Below are positions 1-10,311 of a stretch of 64,000 nucleotides of DNA, one piece after another. How positions within the stretch are numbered: the first letter of the stretch is position 1; each line of letters opens with the position of its first letter. A program made the translations under genes and the position numbers. The stretch comes from Plantago elongata. Lineage: Eukaryota > Streptophyta > Magnoliopsida > Lamiales > Plantaginaceae. The DNA lies in assembly GCA_036897095.1 (NCBI GenBank), contig JAYMSP010000133.1, forward strand, positions 1 to 64,000, read 5' to 3'. A model generated the notes under the pieces. That model was not told the DNA's origin. It worked only from the letters and a program-made list of their open reading frames with translations, and ran no database searches.

Positions 1-1015
1 TACAGATGTCCGGTGCGACATTTCTTATCATCATAACTGCCAACACAGACTTGGCCTCTCTCATATTCCCTTCCTTGGCAAAACCATCTATTAAGATGTT
101 ACAAATATAAACATCCAGAAGTACTCCACGAGAGATCATCATATCTAATAAGTCTTTAGCTTCCTTCCATCTCCTGAAATCACATAAGCCTTGAAGCATT
201 GAACTATAGGTGACAACATTCGGCGTAACACCCATGGCATCAATCTTGAAGAACAGTCGGAGAGCATTATCAACCATCCCATCTTTGCAGAAGCTATCAA
301 TAATCGGACTATAACATTGGATATGCGGTTTGCAACTCCCATCCACCAAATCACCAAGCAAACAAACTGCTACATGAACATAACCAAATTTGCACAAACC
401 ATCAATCACACTACCAAATGTAACTTCATCAGGTTCACAGAGATTCCCCCTCGACAACCTCTTAAACAATACGACAGCATCGATCACCTTCTCATCCAAG
501 AAGAGTCCTCTAATGAGAGTGCTGAAGGTTAACACATCTGGTACCAACCCGGATTTAATAAACGTCCCGAAAATCGAAAAGCCAAGATCAACACGATTGA
601 GAAGGCAGTAGCAATGAATCACAATGTTGAGTGTGTAGTCATTGAAAGGTAAACCCAAGTGACGCATTTTGTCGAACATGTGGAGTGCAAGAGGGTAGTC
701 TTCCATTTTTGCAACCAAATTGAGTAGCATAGTGAATTGAACAACGGTTGGGCAAGATTGCATTTTTAGCATTCGATTGAAGAAGGAGATAGCATCACTC
801 ACCTTTTTCACTCCACTAAAATCCAAAAAAGTTGTGGGCCAAAGTGAAGAAGCTGTTCTTTCTCTGTTGAGGGTAGTACTAGTTGCTGCATTGTGAAATG
901 AAGACAAGAGCATACGATTGTGAGGAGTAGTATGCGAACATGATCTTACAGCAATATCAATTCCGTTTGAAATCTTGAAGATTGAAGAAGCAAGAAGATG
1001 GATTTTCCTTCTCAT
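1..1015 (-). CDS. P-class PPR protein (Rf-like), C-terminus beyond window
   Basis: An uninterrupted frame of 338 codons runs from ATG at 1015 off the left edge, with no intron. The start MRRKIHLLASSIFKIS is basic and Ser-rich with few acids, as in a mitochondrial presequence. From about residue 75 come repeats of ~35 residues with the P-class pattern: PDVLTFSTLIRGLF, CEPDEVTFGSVIDGLCKFG, CKPHIQCYSPIIDSFCKDG, VTPNVVTYSSMLQGLCDF and VLLDVYICNILIDGFAKEG. Such proteins bind single-stranded organellar RNA, one base per repeat. The high mutual similarity of the repeats and the presence of related wrecked copies at 39 and 45-46.5 kb recall the restorer-of-fertility-like subgroup; that is an inference. 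The C-terminal repeats and the stop lie outside the window. Confidence 0.9.
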   Translation of the reverse strand, partial: MRRKIHLLASSIFKISNGIDIAVRSCSHTTPHNRMLLSSFHNAATSTTLNRERTASSLWPTTFLDFSGVKKVSDAISFFNRMLKMQSCPTVVQFTMLLNLVAKMEDYPLALHMFDKMRHLGLPFNDYTLNIVIHCYCLLNRVDLGFSIFGTFIKSGLVPDVLTFSTLIRGLFLDEKVIDAVVLFKRLSRGNLCEPDEVTFGSVIDGLCKFGYVHVAVCLLGDLVDGSCKPHIQCYSPIIDSFCKDGMVDNALRLFFKIDAMGVTPNVVTYSSMLQGLCDFRRWKEAKDLLDMMISRGVLLDVYICNILIDGFAKEGNMREAKSVLAVMMIRNVAPDIC

Positions 1016-1447
1016 CTTTCTTTCCTTCACTGTGTTTCCTTCAAGGTTTGTCTAATTATTATCTGCTTCGGCTCGCTTGATTAGGAAACGGGACTCGAGC
1101 CCAATTCTGGTTATGTTATCAAGAGAGGCGTGCGCGCGTGGCACGTAGTTTTAGATGAAAATTGAAATAAATGATAGAAACAAGAATATGTATTTAAAAG
1201 TTTCTTTTCGATGTAATTTGCACGAAAATAAATTTGTTATTATTATTATACATAAATTTGTTTAGATATAAAATAAGACTTGACTTTCAACTAAAAAACG
1301 AACTCGTATAAGCAAAATATAAATAACTCTTTATTGCATGATCACGCATCACAAACTGAAAACACAAATGAGATTTAGACCACAAAAGGCCTACACATAT
1401 AATGTCTTTATTGTAATCCATATATTATGGTATTGATGAACACAACT
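1016..1447. other. Intergenic DNA between PPR gene and kiwellin 1
   Basis: The right part should be the 3' UTR of kiwellin 1 and the left part the promoter of the PPR gene. I see no further gene and no clear TATA box. Confidence 0.5.
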
Positions 1448-2008
1448 TCAAGCATCAGACCAGTAAATGTCCATTTCCCCCCAATTATTCTCCGGAACAT
1501 TTAAAGCTTTCCAAACCGCTTTGGACGCATCAACAATGTTGTTAGCGCATGGAGGCTGATAGTCATGCTCGTTATCACATCCCGCAGTCGAGTCACACTC
1601 GTCAACCACCTTGGCATTCACCTTCCTTCCATTACCGTGGATAGTCACATACTTGAAGCATCGCTTCATGTTATTGAACCACCCGGTTGACAATGCCACT
1701 ATAGGGTCGTCGTCCGAGTGGTATTTCCCATCACACTCCGAGGGCCCCCCTCCGTCGTCACCTTTCCCAAATCCATTTAGGGTTAAGACCGCCTTGGTGT
1801 GGTGCGTAACAGGAGGGGAGCACTTGTAGATGTCATATAACTTGCCTTCTTCGCAGCAATCCGAGCCGTGGTCATGGTTGCATCCGTGACTGGTTCCTTT
1901 GAGCTTGCCACTTGGCTTGCAAGTTGTGGCATGAACTTCTAAGATCAATGCCAGGATGAGAAGAGAGACAAGGAGAAAAGGTGATAGTATATCCTTATAA
2001 GTCCTCAT
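1448..2008 (-). CDS. KWL: Kiwellin / ripening-related secreted protein, copy 1
   Basis: A single-exon 186-aa protein. Residues 1-27 form a signal peptide (hydrophobic LLVSLLILALIL, then VHA just before TTCKPSG). The mature part shows kiwellin hallmarks: TCKPSGKLKG near the N-terminus, SDCCEEGKLYDIYKCSPPV, ECDGKYHSDDDPIVALSTGW, the double-psi beta-barrel stretch with VVDECDSTAGCD and YQPPCANNIVDASKAVWKAL, and the usual end WGEMDIYWSDA. Kiwellins are apoplastic Cys-rich proteins; some maize members bind and block the secreted chorismate mutase of Ustilago (established for that family). The ATG at 2008 lies 58 bp from a good TATA box. It faces away from a second kiwellin at 5715, forming a head-to-head pair 3.7 kb apart. 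Confidence 0.92.
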   Translation of the reverse strand: MRTYKDILSPFLLVSLLILALILEVHATTCKPSGKLKGTSHGCNHDHGSDCCEEGKLYDIYKCSPPVTHHTKAVLTLNGFGKGDDGGGPSECDGKYHSDDDPIVALSTGWFNNMKRCFKYVTIHGNGRKVNAKVVDECDSTAGCDNEHDYQPPCANNIVDASKAVWKALNVPENNWGEMDIYWSDA

Positions 2009-2065
2009 GTTTTTCTTGCTTCTGTAGTTTGTGTGCTGATTGAAATTTGAGTTGGTTTTGAAGCA

Positions 2066-2074
2066 TATTTATAG
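2066..2074 (-). promoter_or_regulatory. TATA box of kiwellin 1
   Basis: CTATAAATA read on the minus strand, 58 bp before the ATG of kiwellin 1. It allows a leader of about 25-30 nt. Confidence 0.7.
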
Positions 2075-2284
2075 TGTAAGGTTTGAAGTTGAAATGGATC
2101 TGTACATGTGAATTTGATGTAACTTTCAAATGATTTTTCTTGTTCGATGCTAGATTCTTGATTTCCCTTTTTGTAATGATTGATCAGTTAGCAGAATGTT
2201 AATTTACACCAAGGATGAATCTTGGCCATGATGTCACAAGGAAATTCTGTGCGGCTTTGTTGGGCCGTATACATGAAATTCGAC

Positions 2285-2360
2285 TGTAATTTTTAAAATT
2301 GAATTGAATCGAATAAAATTAAAGTGTAATATAAAATATAACTAAATATAGTTGAATTAA
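2285..2360 (-). repeat. Dispersed MITE family 1, fragment
   Basis: On the minus strand this carries the core TTAGTTATATTTTATATTAC followed by ACTTTAATTT, the same words as the copy at 41575-41689. Ends are not clear here. Confidence 0.5.
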
Positions 2361-2421
2361 ATAGTAAATCTAATATATTTTTAGTTGAAGAGAGTATAAC
2401 TTAAGTTTGTTAAATAATTTA

Positions 2422-2503
2422 ACATATAATATACATTATAATGAATGTTGATGTACATATTATTGACATATAATATACATTATAATGAATGTTGATGTAC
2501 ATA
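2422..2503. repeat. Two-copy tandem duplication, 43-bp period
   Basis: A 39-bp block starting ACATATAATATACATTATAA occurs at 2422-2460 and again, seemingly unchanged, at 2465-2503. Such identity suggests a recent duplication. Confidence 0.85.
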
Positions 2504-2510
2504 TTACATA

Positions 2511-5500
2511 CTATATTGCATATATGATTTAGAATGTTAGAGAAAATGATTAAATAGTATACAAACATCACGGGTTTAAATTAATCGAAATGAAATAACA
2601 TGGAATAATTCATATGTTGTAACTGTTCAAAACACTTCAATTTTATTCACTTATAATACGAAAAGTTGTGAAAAAAGATCAAATGTACTGATTTTATAAG
2701 ATTATATACAACATATATGTAACAAAAAATTGAAATCTTAATCCCTGATTTGAATAAAACCCATGAAAATAGTAGTACTATTTCTCTTGTGCTTGTAGGA
2801 ACACAATGACATCAACGCCAAATTTGTCATTTTTATGGTGACAAGATCTCTGTTGTCATTGAAAATTCTTTCAGGTCCGGTCCTATCCTATCATCATTAG
2901 ATTAGTTCAACAACTATTTACCGAGAGCTAAGAATCTCCCCGTCAGAAACTAAAAGATAGTCCACGAAAAAGACATGCAATAACGAAATCTTTACTTTAT
3001 GTCTTTTGAGATCTCAATGCGGCTAATATTTACTCATAATAAGCAGAATATCTTTTAGGGATATATAGAAGACACTAGAATCATATGTTATCTATCACTT
3101 AAAAGTTCACTTTTCAAGTATGGAGGACGCTTCCCTGCACACTTTGAAAGTGTACACACTGTACAGTGTTAAAATAGAAAACAAAACATAAGGAGTATTA
3201 TGAAATACAAATAAATCTAATGATGATTGTATGAACTCCACACATGTACATCAAGCATGTATGAAACGAAAAGAGTAGCTAGTCCATGTTACACTAGATT
3301 GTATCTTAAAATATATTATAAAATGTAAAGAATATTATTTTAACATCTTTTATGTATCCCAGTATAGGTTAATTATTTGTAATTATTTGTCTATATATAT
3401 AGACTTGTATGTACATGTAAACTAAGTTGGAGACTTCACATGAAATAAAGATTTATAAAATTTTATCTCCTTGCAATCTTTATCTTCAAGTATCTCCGTC
3501 TTTAACTCATTTTTTAACACACGGGACTACTTCGGGAGAAAAAAAAAGTGATGCCGAATATCTTAAATCTTGTACTGCTAAAGACATAAAAATTAAAAAT
3601 CGTTGGTAAAATAAGTCAATTAATTCAAATTAAAACTAACAAGCTAATTTGACAAGCGAATTCTGCGTGCCATTCTTTTAAAATATTAAATTTTAAATTT
3701 CTGTAAGTAAAATAGTTCGTTCACTTGAATTCTCGACACAACAATTATATGCGCAACTAATAATGTCTTGATTTGTTAACCAACAAAAAATGTCTTCATT
3801 TTATATGAATGGTTTTTAACTTTTAAGAAAATTGATACGGTAGAATTTTTTCCTTTTTAATGATTTCCTCGATGTAACTTCTTCTTATAATTAAAATGTG
3901 AGTTGAAAATTTAATGGTATTAATAAGCATATATGGTCAAAGCGTTTGTAGTTCAATGGTGAGTTAAGACATTTCGTATCTAAAATGTCACATTTTTAAT
4001 TTTTTGAAATTAATAATTTTATTTTTTGAAGAATGAAAATATTGATTAGATTAACTAAAGGATGTAATGATAATTAATTTATCTATATTTATTTATGTAA
4101 TTATAATACCATATTAAAAAAAATAAGTATAAATAGATAAGAGATTCAAATTGTCATTAACATTATCAAATAAGTTATGCGGTTCCATCTTCGACTACTT
4201 TTTCATGTGTATCACTTTTGGTCCAGTGAAATTAGACCACTCACCGGTTTCTTCGCTCGTATTATCATCTCGGTTAGTCAATGATCGAGCCTTTTATCCG
4301 ACTAAATATATCTTCTCTAATAAGGTATATTTAGGACTTGTTAAACTATCTGAAAAGGTAACTGATAGTTAAAAAGGTAACTTATAAATGAATAATTAGC
4401 TGGTATCTGATTGGATTTTTTTTTTCAAGTTAACTTCTTACCAGCTAATTTGTTGAAAAACTGTACATTTATATAACGAATTTTTATTTAAAAGAAATTA
4501 TAAAATTGAAAAATTAATTGAAAAGATAATTGTAGAATAATTCTTTAATACTACTTAGAATGAACATGGCAAACTCTTGCCATAGACTAAATTTGGTAAG
4601 TTACACTTTCATTACAAGCTACCCATGTACAGGATTTGACGAATGACTTTCATTCTTAATATCTTTTTAAATAATAAATATGACTCAAACTCAAATTTAT
4701 TAGTTAGAGTTGAAGGAGAATAGTCTAACCGACTTAAATGACTATCATTCTTTAACAACTCATAATGAAAAACCCACTTGATCGTATAATACTTTGGTCT
4801 TTAGGTATATGTCCCCGTTTACTACTAATACCTCCCGAATATAATTTTCCATTTCATTATTCTTTGCTTTCCAAAGGAAAATTTTCATTTCTTTTTAATA
4901 TTTATTCAACTTCAACAATAAACACAATCAAAAGTAAACCATTAAACAATTCTTTAAAGTTTCAATAATTAGAAAGATTCATTAATAATATTTTATCCAA
5001 TGGAAAAACACAAAACTTATATGTTATAATATAATGAATCTAATTTGATTGATCATGAAAAATGTTAAATGTTTTTATATAATTAATAACATGCGTTCTT
5101 ACTTCTACAAACACACTAGCGAAATTCTATACTTTGTTAAATCACACTTCCACTCCAGGTAACTACATCATTCGTATTCTTGTACACAATGATGTAGTAA
5201 AGACCAAGCCGAACCTGAGAACACCGTGACAAAACATGTCCGATGAAATGCATCAATCGGAGATATCAAATAAGTTGGAGCCGATTTGCATCGAATTACG
5301 ATCCAAATCAGGATGCAATGCAGATTCGATCTGCTTTCTCACGTAACAAGCCGATGTAAAGGAATTCAAATCTACCAAAAGGCCAACAAAAGTTGCGTAA
5401 AGAATCACTCTGTTATAACAACTTATATACAGCACCTCACTATATCGATGGTAAACTCCAAACATGTTAACATCCAAAACATTTTATTATCCCATTTGCA

Positions 5501-5714
5501 ACATTTCCCTTTCCAACATAATGGTAATAACTATAACTAGATTTAGATTCTTGCCGTTACAATTATTCCTAGACAGAAAGGATTTATTTTTCACCAAGTT
5601 CCAATCTTGGTTTCTACTTATGAGTCAAATCACGCCACGCCTCGAGTCTATAGAAAGAGGGTTTCCATAAACACACAGACATCACTATCAAAAAACAAGT
5701 AAAGACGCAAGAAA
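2511..5714. other. AT-rich spacer between the two kiwellin genes
   Basis: No gene could be supported. The open frames here are short and of random AT-rich composition. The stretch holds a decayed MITE at about 4330-4550. The last 100 bp should be the promoter of kiwellin 2, with a weak TATA-like CTATAGAAA near 5648, 67 bp before its ATG. Confidence 0.55.
4330..4550. repeat. Dispersed MITE family 2, decayed copy
   Basis: Shares with 9746-9962 the order: a GTTTAAC-like end, a TAGCTGGTA word, a T-run, (C)AAGTTAACTT, ACCAGCTAATTTGTTGAAAA, an AACG word, then a TAATTGAAAAG word. AT-drift has blurred both ends. Confidence 0.5.
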
Positions 5715-6365
5715 ATGAAAAAGGCAAGGCCAGGACTCGTTTTGCTACTAATAGTATACTTTCTTGCTCAATCCACACATGCTAGGCATCAGACCTGTAA
5801 GCCAAGTGGTATAATAAAAGGCCAAAAGCTGCCTCATGACTTCTGCGATGAGGAGGGTTCTAACTGCTGTATAGAAGGAAAGCTTTATGAGACGTATGCA
5901 TGTTCACCTCCTGTTTCCGGATGTACTAAGGCACTTCTCACCTTTAATATTTTTGATACTGGTGGTGATGAGATATGGGCATGTGACGGCAAAGGCCACT
6001 CAGACGATACGCCTCTTGTTTCACTGTCATCCGGATGGTACAGTGAAGGGAAAAGGTGCGTCAACAACATTACTGTTAGTGGTAACGGAAAGAGAGTGAA
6101 AGCTTTAGTGGTTGAAGAGTGTGTTTCTACCTCGGGATGTGACAAAGATAATCGTTATCAGCCTCCATGTCATAATAACAGGGTTCAAGCCTCCAGGGGT
6201 GTGTGGAAAGCCTTAGGTGTGCCTACACATAGCTGGGGCAAGTTGGAATCACATGGTCTGATAAATGATGCAGAGAGGAATCCTAGTGCCTACGAGACAG
6301 GTCCTAATCTAGAGAACACAGTGACACTGCTCTTTCTAATATTTACTTATGTAAGTTCTGCCTAA
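5715..6365 (+). CDS. KWL: Kiwellin copy 2 with a frameshifted, hydrophobic C-terminal tail
   Basis: A single-exon 216-aa protein. Residues 1-23 are a signal peptide (GLVLLLIVYFLAQSTHA), followed by QTCKPSGIIKG, SNCCIEGKLYETYACSPPV, ACDGKGHSDDTPLVSLSSGW, VVEECVSTSGCD and YQPPCHNNRVQASRGVWKAL, all kiwellin landmarks. The family normally ends at WG-L-I-WSD-. Here the frame shifts after WGKLE (about 6249): the neighbouring frame still reads TWSDK then TGA at 6266-6268, so one base has been lost. The new frame adds 33 residues ending in NTVTLLFLIFTYVSSA, a hydrophobic tail that resembles a GPI or tail-anchor signal. The rest of the domain is intact, so the protein may still be made, possibly membrane-bound (inference). 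Divergent partner of the kiwellin at 1448. Confidence 0.88.
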   Translation: MKKARPGLVLLLIVYFLAQSTHARHQTCKPSGIIKGQKLPHDFCDEEGSNCCIEGKLYETYACSPPVSGCTKALLTFNIFDTGGDEIWACDGKGHSDDTPLVSLSSGWYSEGKRCVNNITVSGNGKRVKALVVEECVSTSGCDKDNRYQPPCHNNRVQASRGVWKALGVPTHSWGKLESHGLINDAERNPSAYETGPNLENTVTLLFLIFTYVSSA

Positions 6366-7073
6366 GAGAATATAGTACAACAGAATAATACTATACTCCT
6401 ATAAATAAAGCTCTGGCATAGCCAGTTCACTACTGATGAAAATCTAAGCAGATGGAGGCTCTAGCTTATCCAGTATTCCAGTATTCTTATCTCTCATGGA
6501 AATCTGTTTTGTATCATTTTCTATTCATAGTCCTGCTATTTAAGGATGCTAAACTGTGAGCCAGATAGAGGCTCGTAAGCGTGTTGATATATTGAGCTAG
6601 ACAAAGCAATACCAAAGATCCTATCAAGCTGTATATCAATTAAAACATGCATATAAGGTAATGCAGGCCCTCAGGTCATAGCAGTTGGCTCAGCAAAAAA
6701 CAGATTAGATATGACAGTAAGTTGCTCCATCAATTAGCTATGTTAGATTCAAACTACAAACGAACCATGCCAGTAAGTGGAACCATGTATTATTTGCAAT
6801 CTAAGTGATACGGGAACTGTTGTATTATTTGCCCACGATGCAAACTCCCATTGGCTGTACACTACTCTCAGCTATCAGAAGACTGGCAGTTTGGGCCTTG
6901 GTGTAATAGTTAACACTTAACGTACAGTAAGGCCACGCTTTTGGCTTCTTGACATCAAGGAATTGCCTAGGATGGTATATGTACATAAAATTCACGACAC
7001 CTTTAACTTGGTTTACAGTCAGTTTGAGCACTACCATTCCCACAGGCCACGGCCTTCTTGCTGCCTGAATACA
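6366..7073. other. Spacer with one unrecognised minus-strand frame
   Basis: Probable kiwellin 2 3' UTR with an ATAAATAAAG signal near 6401. Farther right, the minus strand has a frame at 6825-7043 that stays open upstream to about 7070. It reads VKGVVNFMYIYHPRQFLDV and VNYYTKAQTASLLIAESSV, which looks more protein-like than its surroundings. I do not recognise it; it could be a gene fragment or chance. Confidence 0.3.
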
Positions 7074-7411
7074 TATTCAGACACAAAACAGGATCATGTA
7101 GCAGCAGTCACATAGTTCACATCACACAACTATATATATATATATATATATCAAAAAAACACAACTCACGTTATAGATAATTTATCGTCAACTCTCCTTC
7201 TAAAATGTGCTTCAATCAGAAGGCTAACAAGCTAAGTGACCATAAAGTATATTCAGGCACAGAACAGGATCATGTTACAGCAGTCACATAGTTCACATCA
7301 CAGGACTATATATATATCAAAAGAACACAACTTGCATTATAGATAATTTATCGTCAACTCTCCTTCTAAAATGTGCTTCAATTAGAAGGCTAACAAGCTA
7401 AGTGACCACAA
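7074..7411. repeat. Tandem duplication, two ~165-bp units
   Basis: Unit 1 (7074-7243) and unit 2 (7250-7411) both run from TATTCAG-CACA through CAGGATCATGT, CAGTCACATAGTTCACATCA, a TA dinucleotide run and AGATAATTTATCGTCAACTC to GCTAACAAGCTAAGTGACCA. The TA run is the most variable part (12 versus about 5 repeats). The array ends just downstream of the stop of the gene at 7476, so it may supply its 3' UTR. Confidence 0.88.
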
Positions 7412-7475
7412 GCAGAAGAATTAAATTGAATACGTCTCAACTTTCGCTAATTCGAAGATCGTGAAGAGCATAACC

Positions 7476-7935
7476 TCAGTTGTCAACCTCCATAGCTTGT
7501 GCAGCTTTAGCTTTAGCCAACGGCGTCAATTTCGTCTTCAGTTTCTTCTTCCCCACTTGAAACCCAGAGGCACCCTTCTTCTTTTTACTACTGCTACCAT
7601 CAACCTAGTTAAAAAAAATCCCAAATTCATCATCTTTCGCAAAACCCCAAATCAGAAATTCAGATTTTGCAATACCAGCTTTCACTATTGATTGGCAAGT
7701 AGACAAAGGAAACGAATAAGGAGAGTAAATTTAACCTTCATCTTGTTTTTCTTAGCTTGGAGCTTCTTCTGCTTCTTTTCCTGCTCTTCTTTTTCCCCTT
7801 TTTTGAAAGCATAAATTCGAGAAATTAGTGAAGGAACAAACAACAGTATGCAAACGGATTGAGGGAAGGAAAATTACTTCGCATGTCGTAGTCGTGTAGC
7901 CTCTTTCTTCGACCCAAATCGTTCTTTTTCGACAT
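7476..7935 (-). CDS. Small Lys-rich conserved protein, function unknown
   Basis: Three exons (7878-7935, 7736-7797, 7476-7604) joined by GT-AG introns give 82 aa. The protein starts MSKKNDLGRRKRLHDYDMRR, has a charged helix rich in Glu, Lys and Gln (EKEEQEKKQKKLQ), then KKKKGASGFQVGKKKLKTKL and ends AKAAQAMEVDN. It is strongly basic with several nuclear/nucleolar-like Lys clusters, so a nuclear or ribosome-related role is plausible. I do not recognise a named family. Splice sites, phases and the coherent frame across all three exons make it a likely real gene. Confidence 0.7.
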
Positions 7936-8676
7936 TGTTGCTCCCTGTTTTTCTGCTCAAGGTTGAGGAGGCGTGGTAGTCAAAAGAAACATCGATTGCC
8001 AGCTTACCACAGTATGTAAGCCCTAGGATATAATTGAGTATCGACTTAACTCTCGACTACAAACGATTTAATAAATTCATATTTATTTTAAATAATATAT
8101 TATTTTAATCTTTAAAGTCTAATTGTTCGTGCACTTTTATCACTGTGATCTTTCACTTGAAAATTATATATTTTTTAATTAATCATATCGATAATTTTTA
8201 TTAATTATATAAATTATATTATAAAATTAATCAAACAAATTTTATATATCGTATTTTTCAGTGAATATATTTTTCACCATATTAAGTAAATTGAAAGAAA
8301 TATTTTGACCCACTAACTACATCGTATAACATAATGTATAAACGCTTTAGAATAAAAAATATAATTGCAATAGCATGGCATTTTTTTAGTCACATAGTTC
8401 ATGACTTGAGAGCTGAGTGTGTGTTTTAATTCATTTTACTAGTACATTTTTGTATATCTGTACTAGGTGTAAGTGTTGTTGAAAATTAATTTCATATCAA
8501 TTGTATTTAATATATATTATACTTTACATTTAAATTATATATTTTATCATTAAAACACATATCTTATAACATATACAAAATCAAGAACATTTATGTTTAT
8601 GGATTTTGTTTACCATAATACTCTACTTTTCCATTGACATATAATTCACCTTACCTTACTCTTCACCTCTCTATCT
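7936..8676. other. AT-rich spacer
   Basis: Left end is the promoter of the Lys-rich gene. The remainder is AT-rich with no supported gene. Confidence 0.5.
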
Positions 8677-8685
8677 CTATAAATG
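8677..8685 (+). promoter_or_regulatory. TATA box of the Cys-rich peptide gene
   Basis: CTATAAATG lies 69 bp before the ATG at 8754. This position argues against the upstream in-frame ATG at 8634 and for a short leader. Confidence 0.65.
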
Positions 8686-8753
8686 AACACATATTGGTAT
8701 TTGCTGTGATGTGTACATTAGGACTCATCAAGAACACAACCCACTACCACAGG

Positions 8754-9008
8754 ATGAATGCAAAGAGTGTAACCTTGATTATCATCATACTCTTTGTAAT
8801 ATTTACTCAACAAATTAATGGGATGGGGTTCGAGTTGAAAAATGCAGAGATAAACAATTGCCTTTTGCTATGCAACACTGATAAATTGTGCGTTTGCAAT
8901 GGGAGTGATGCAGAGGTACGGGTGAATTGTTGCGGGCAATACTGCTTTCACATATGCGATAGAGAAAAATGTGGAGATCTTCCAAAAAAACCTTGCCCCA
9001 AGTCATAA
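8754..9008 (+). CDS. Secreted 10-cysteine peptide, unknown class
   Basis: A single-exon 84-aa precursor. I chose ATG 8754 because it follows a TATA box and opens directly into a signal peptide (VTLIIIILFVIFTQQING, cleavage near residue 23). The mature ~61 residues contain ten Cys at 36, 40, 46, 48, 59, 60, 64, 68, 73 and 81, spaced C-x3-C-x5-C-x-C-x10-CC-x3-C-x3-C-x4-C-x7-C. Two CxxxC pairs and a CC recall defensin-like or thionin-like Cys-stabilised folds, but I cannot match it to a named plant class. Likely apoplastic; defence or signalling roles would be guesses. Confidence 0.72.
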   Translation: MNAKSVTLIIIILFVIFTQQINGMGFELKNAEINNCLLLCNTDKLCVCNGSDAEVRVNCCGQYCFHICDREKCGDLPKKPCPKS

Positions 9009-9745
9009 TGATTTTGGCTTGTTTTGCATAAGACTACTCAATTTCAATTACTAGCGCTACGTATACATGTTGAATTGTTCAATTTTAATGTTAACCGTCT
9101 GGTGGGAAATTGAAAATAAATCTGCATATGTTGTTAAGATGAATATGAACGTTTTTAATTGTACAAAGTTTATATAGTTACTTTCTTCGTCTAAGAACAG
9201 ATGTATTATATTCTATTTATATATGTTCCACTATAAATGTCTTGTTTCGACAACCTTTTAAACACATTTATATCTCATGTTCATTTGTATTGCAATATTT
9301 TATACTGTACATTAAAATCGGTGGCATAAATCAATTGTTAACTAATCCATTTGATATTTATGAAAAATATCCCCTTTCTTACATATTTACTAAACACCAA
9401 CTCTCTTTATATAACTTTATTTTCACTTTACAAGGGTGGGCATATTTAATGTAATCAAACCATACAATATATGTTATTGTAAAAGTATAATTATAAAAAG
9501 TAATTTACTTTTAGTGTAACACAATAGAATTCGGAATTGACGCATACATGCTCTATTTACCCCTAAACTGGAAATCATGAGCAACTAGTAATTAAATGAT
9601 TTATACAAGAGTAGATAGGAATGGATATGACGTTCTTATCAATAATTATTCAATTAGTTTTTTAAATTAATAAATTTCTTTTATAAAAAACTTGTTACGT
9701 AAATACGCAACTTTTTTAAAAATTAATTTATTTGAAAAGCTAATT

Positions 9746-9962
9746 AAGATCCTGTTTAACAAAAATAGCTGAAAATATAGCTGGTAGTTGGTTAGGTAGG
9801 TAGTTTTTTTTTCAACAAGCTAACTTGGTTAGCTTCTCACACCAGCTAGCTTTTCAACTAGCTTGTTTGAAAAGCAGTGCGCTTACGTAACGATGTTTTT
9901 ATTAAAAGAAACTTATGGAGCTAAAAAGTTAATTGAAAAGTTAGTGATAAACGGGTCTTGAC
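9746..9962. mobile_element. MITE, dispersed family 2, best copy
   Basis: The ends are imperfect inverted repeats: left AAGATCCTGTTTAACA, right (reverse complement) AAGACCCGTTTATCA. Inside is a foldback built from AGCTGGTAGTTGG, CAACAAGCTAACTTGG, CACACCAGCTAGC and CAACTAGCTTGTTTG. Related copies lie at about 4330-4550 and 57470-57745. Superfamily not determined; hAT or Harbinger would both fit. Confidence 0.6.
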
Positions 9963-10141
9963 TTGGCCTTAGTTTCATAAGATTTTTTTAGATTTAAAAA
10001 AAAGAAGCTTCGCTAGGCTACCAACTATCTTTTTCGGCGAGTTATATTAAACAAGTCATAAAATTATACGCTGAAATTATTGTATTAAGTTTCTCGTGTT
10101 TGAGGGAGTAGTATATCTATAGAAATCAATACTGGACTATA

Positions 10142-10183
10142 AGCCCATAACAGAAAGCCCAAATCCCAATAGTAAGCAGCCCA
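10142..10183 (+). promoter_or_regulatory. Three site II-like motifs before PRL1
   Basis: AGCCCA (TGGGCT on the other strand) occurs at 10142, 10156 and 10178, 130-170 bp before the PRL1 ATG. TGGGCY site II elements are typical of plant housekeeping promoters. Confidence 0.45.
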
Positions 10184-10311
10184 TAATGAAAAAGGTCTTA
10201 ATTTTCAATCAATTTCCCTCTCTCTCGTTACCAATTGCTGAAAAAAACTTGGAGACTCCATTATCGTTCTCATCATCATCACTGACATCAATCTCGACCT
10301 GAAACCTAAGT

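Larger units (their letters stand above)
9009..10311. other. Spacer between Cys-rich peptide gene and PRL1
   Basis: Contains the peptide gene's 3' UTR, a MITE at 9746-9962 and, just before PRL1, three AGCCCA motifs. No gene seen. Confidence 0.5.

Noticed and set aside
1448-2008. Expansin or barwin identity
   Set aside because: The double-psi barrel is shared, but the TCKPSG start, SDCC-EGKLY and WSDA end are kiwellin features.
3948-4000. tRNA-like word GTTTGTAGTTCAATGGTGAG
   Set aside because: It resembles an A box, but no B box or tRNA fold follows, so neither a tRNA nor a SINE can be claimed.
8634-8753. Longer start for the Cys-rich peptide
   Set aside because: The TATA box lies inside this stretch, and the signal peptide begins cleanly at 8754.
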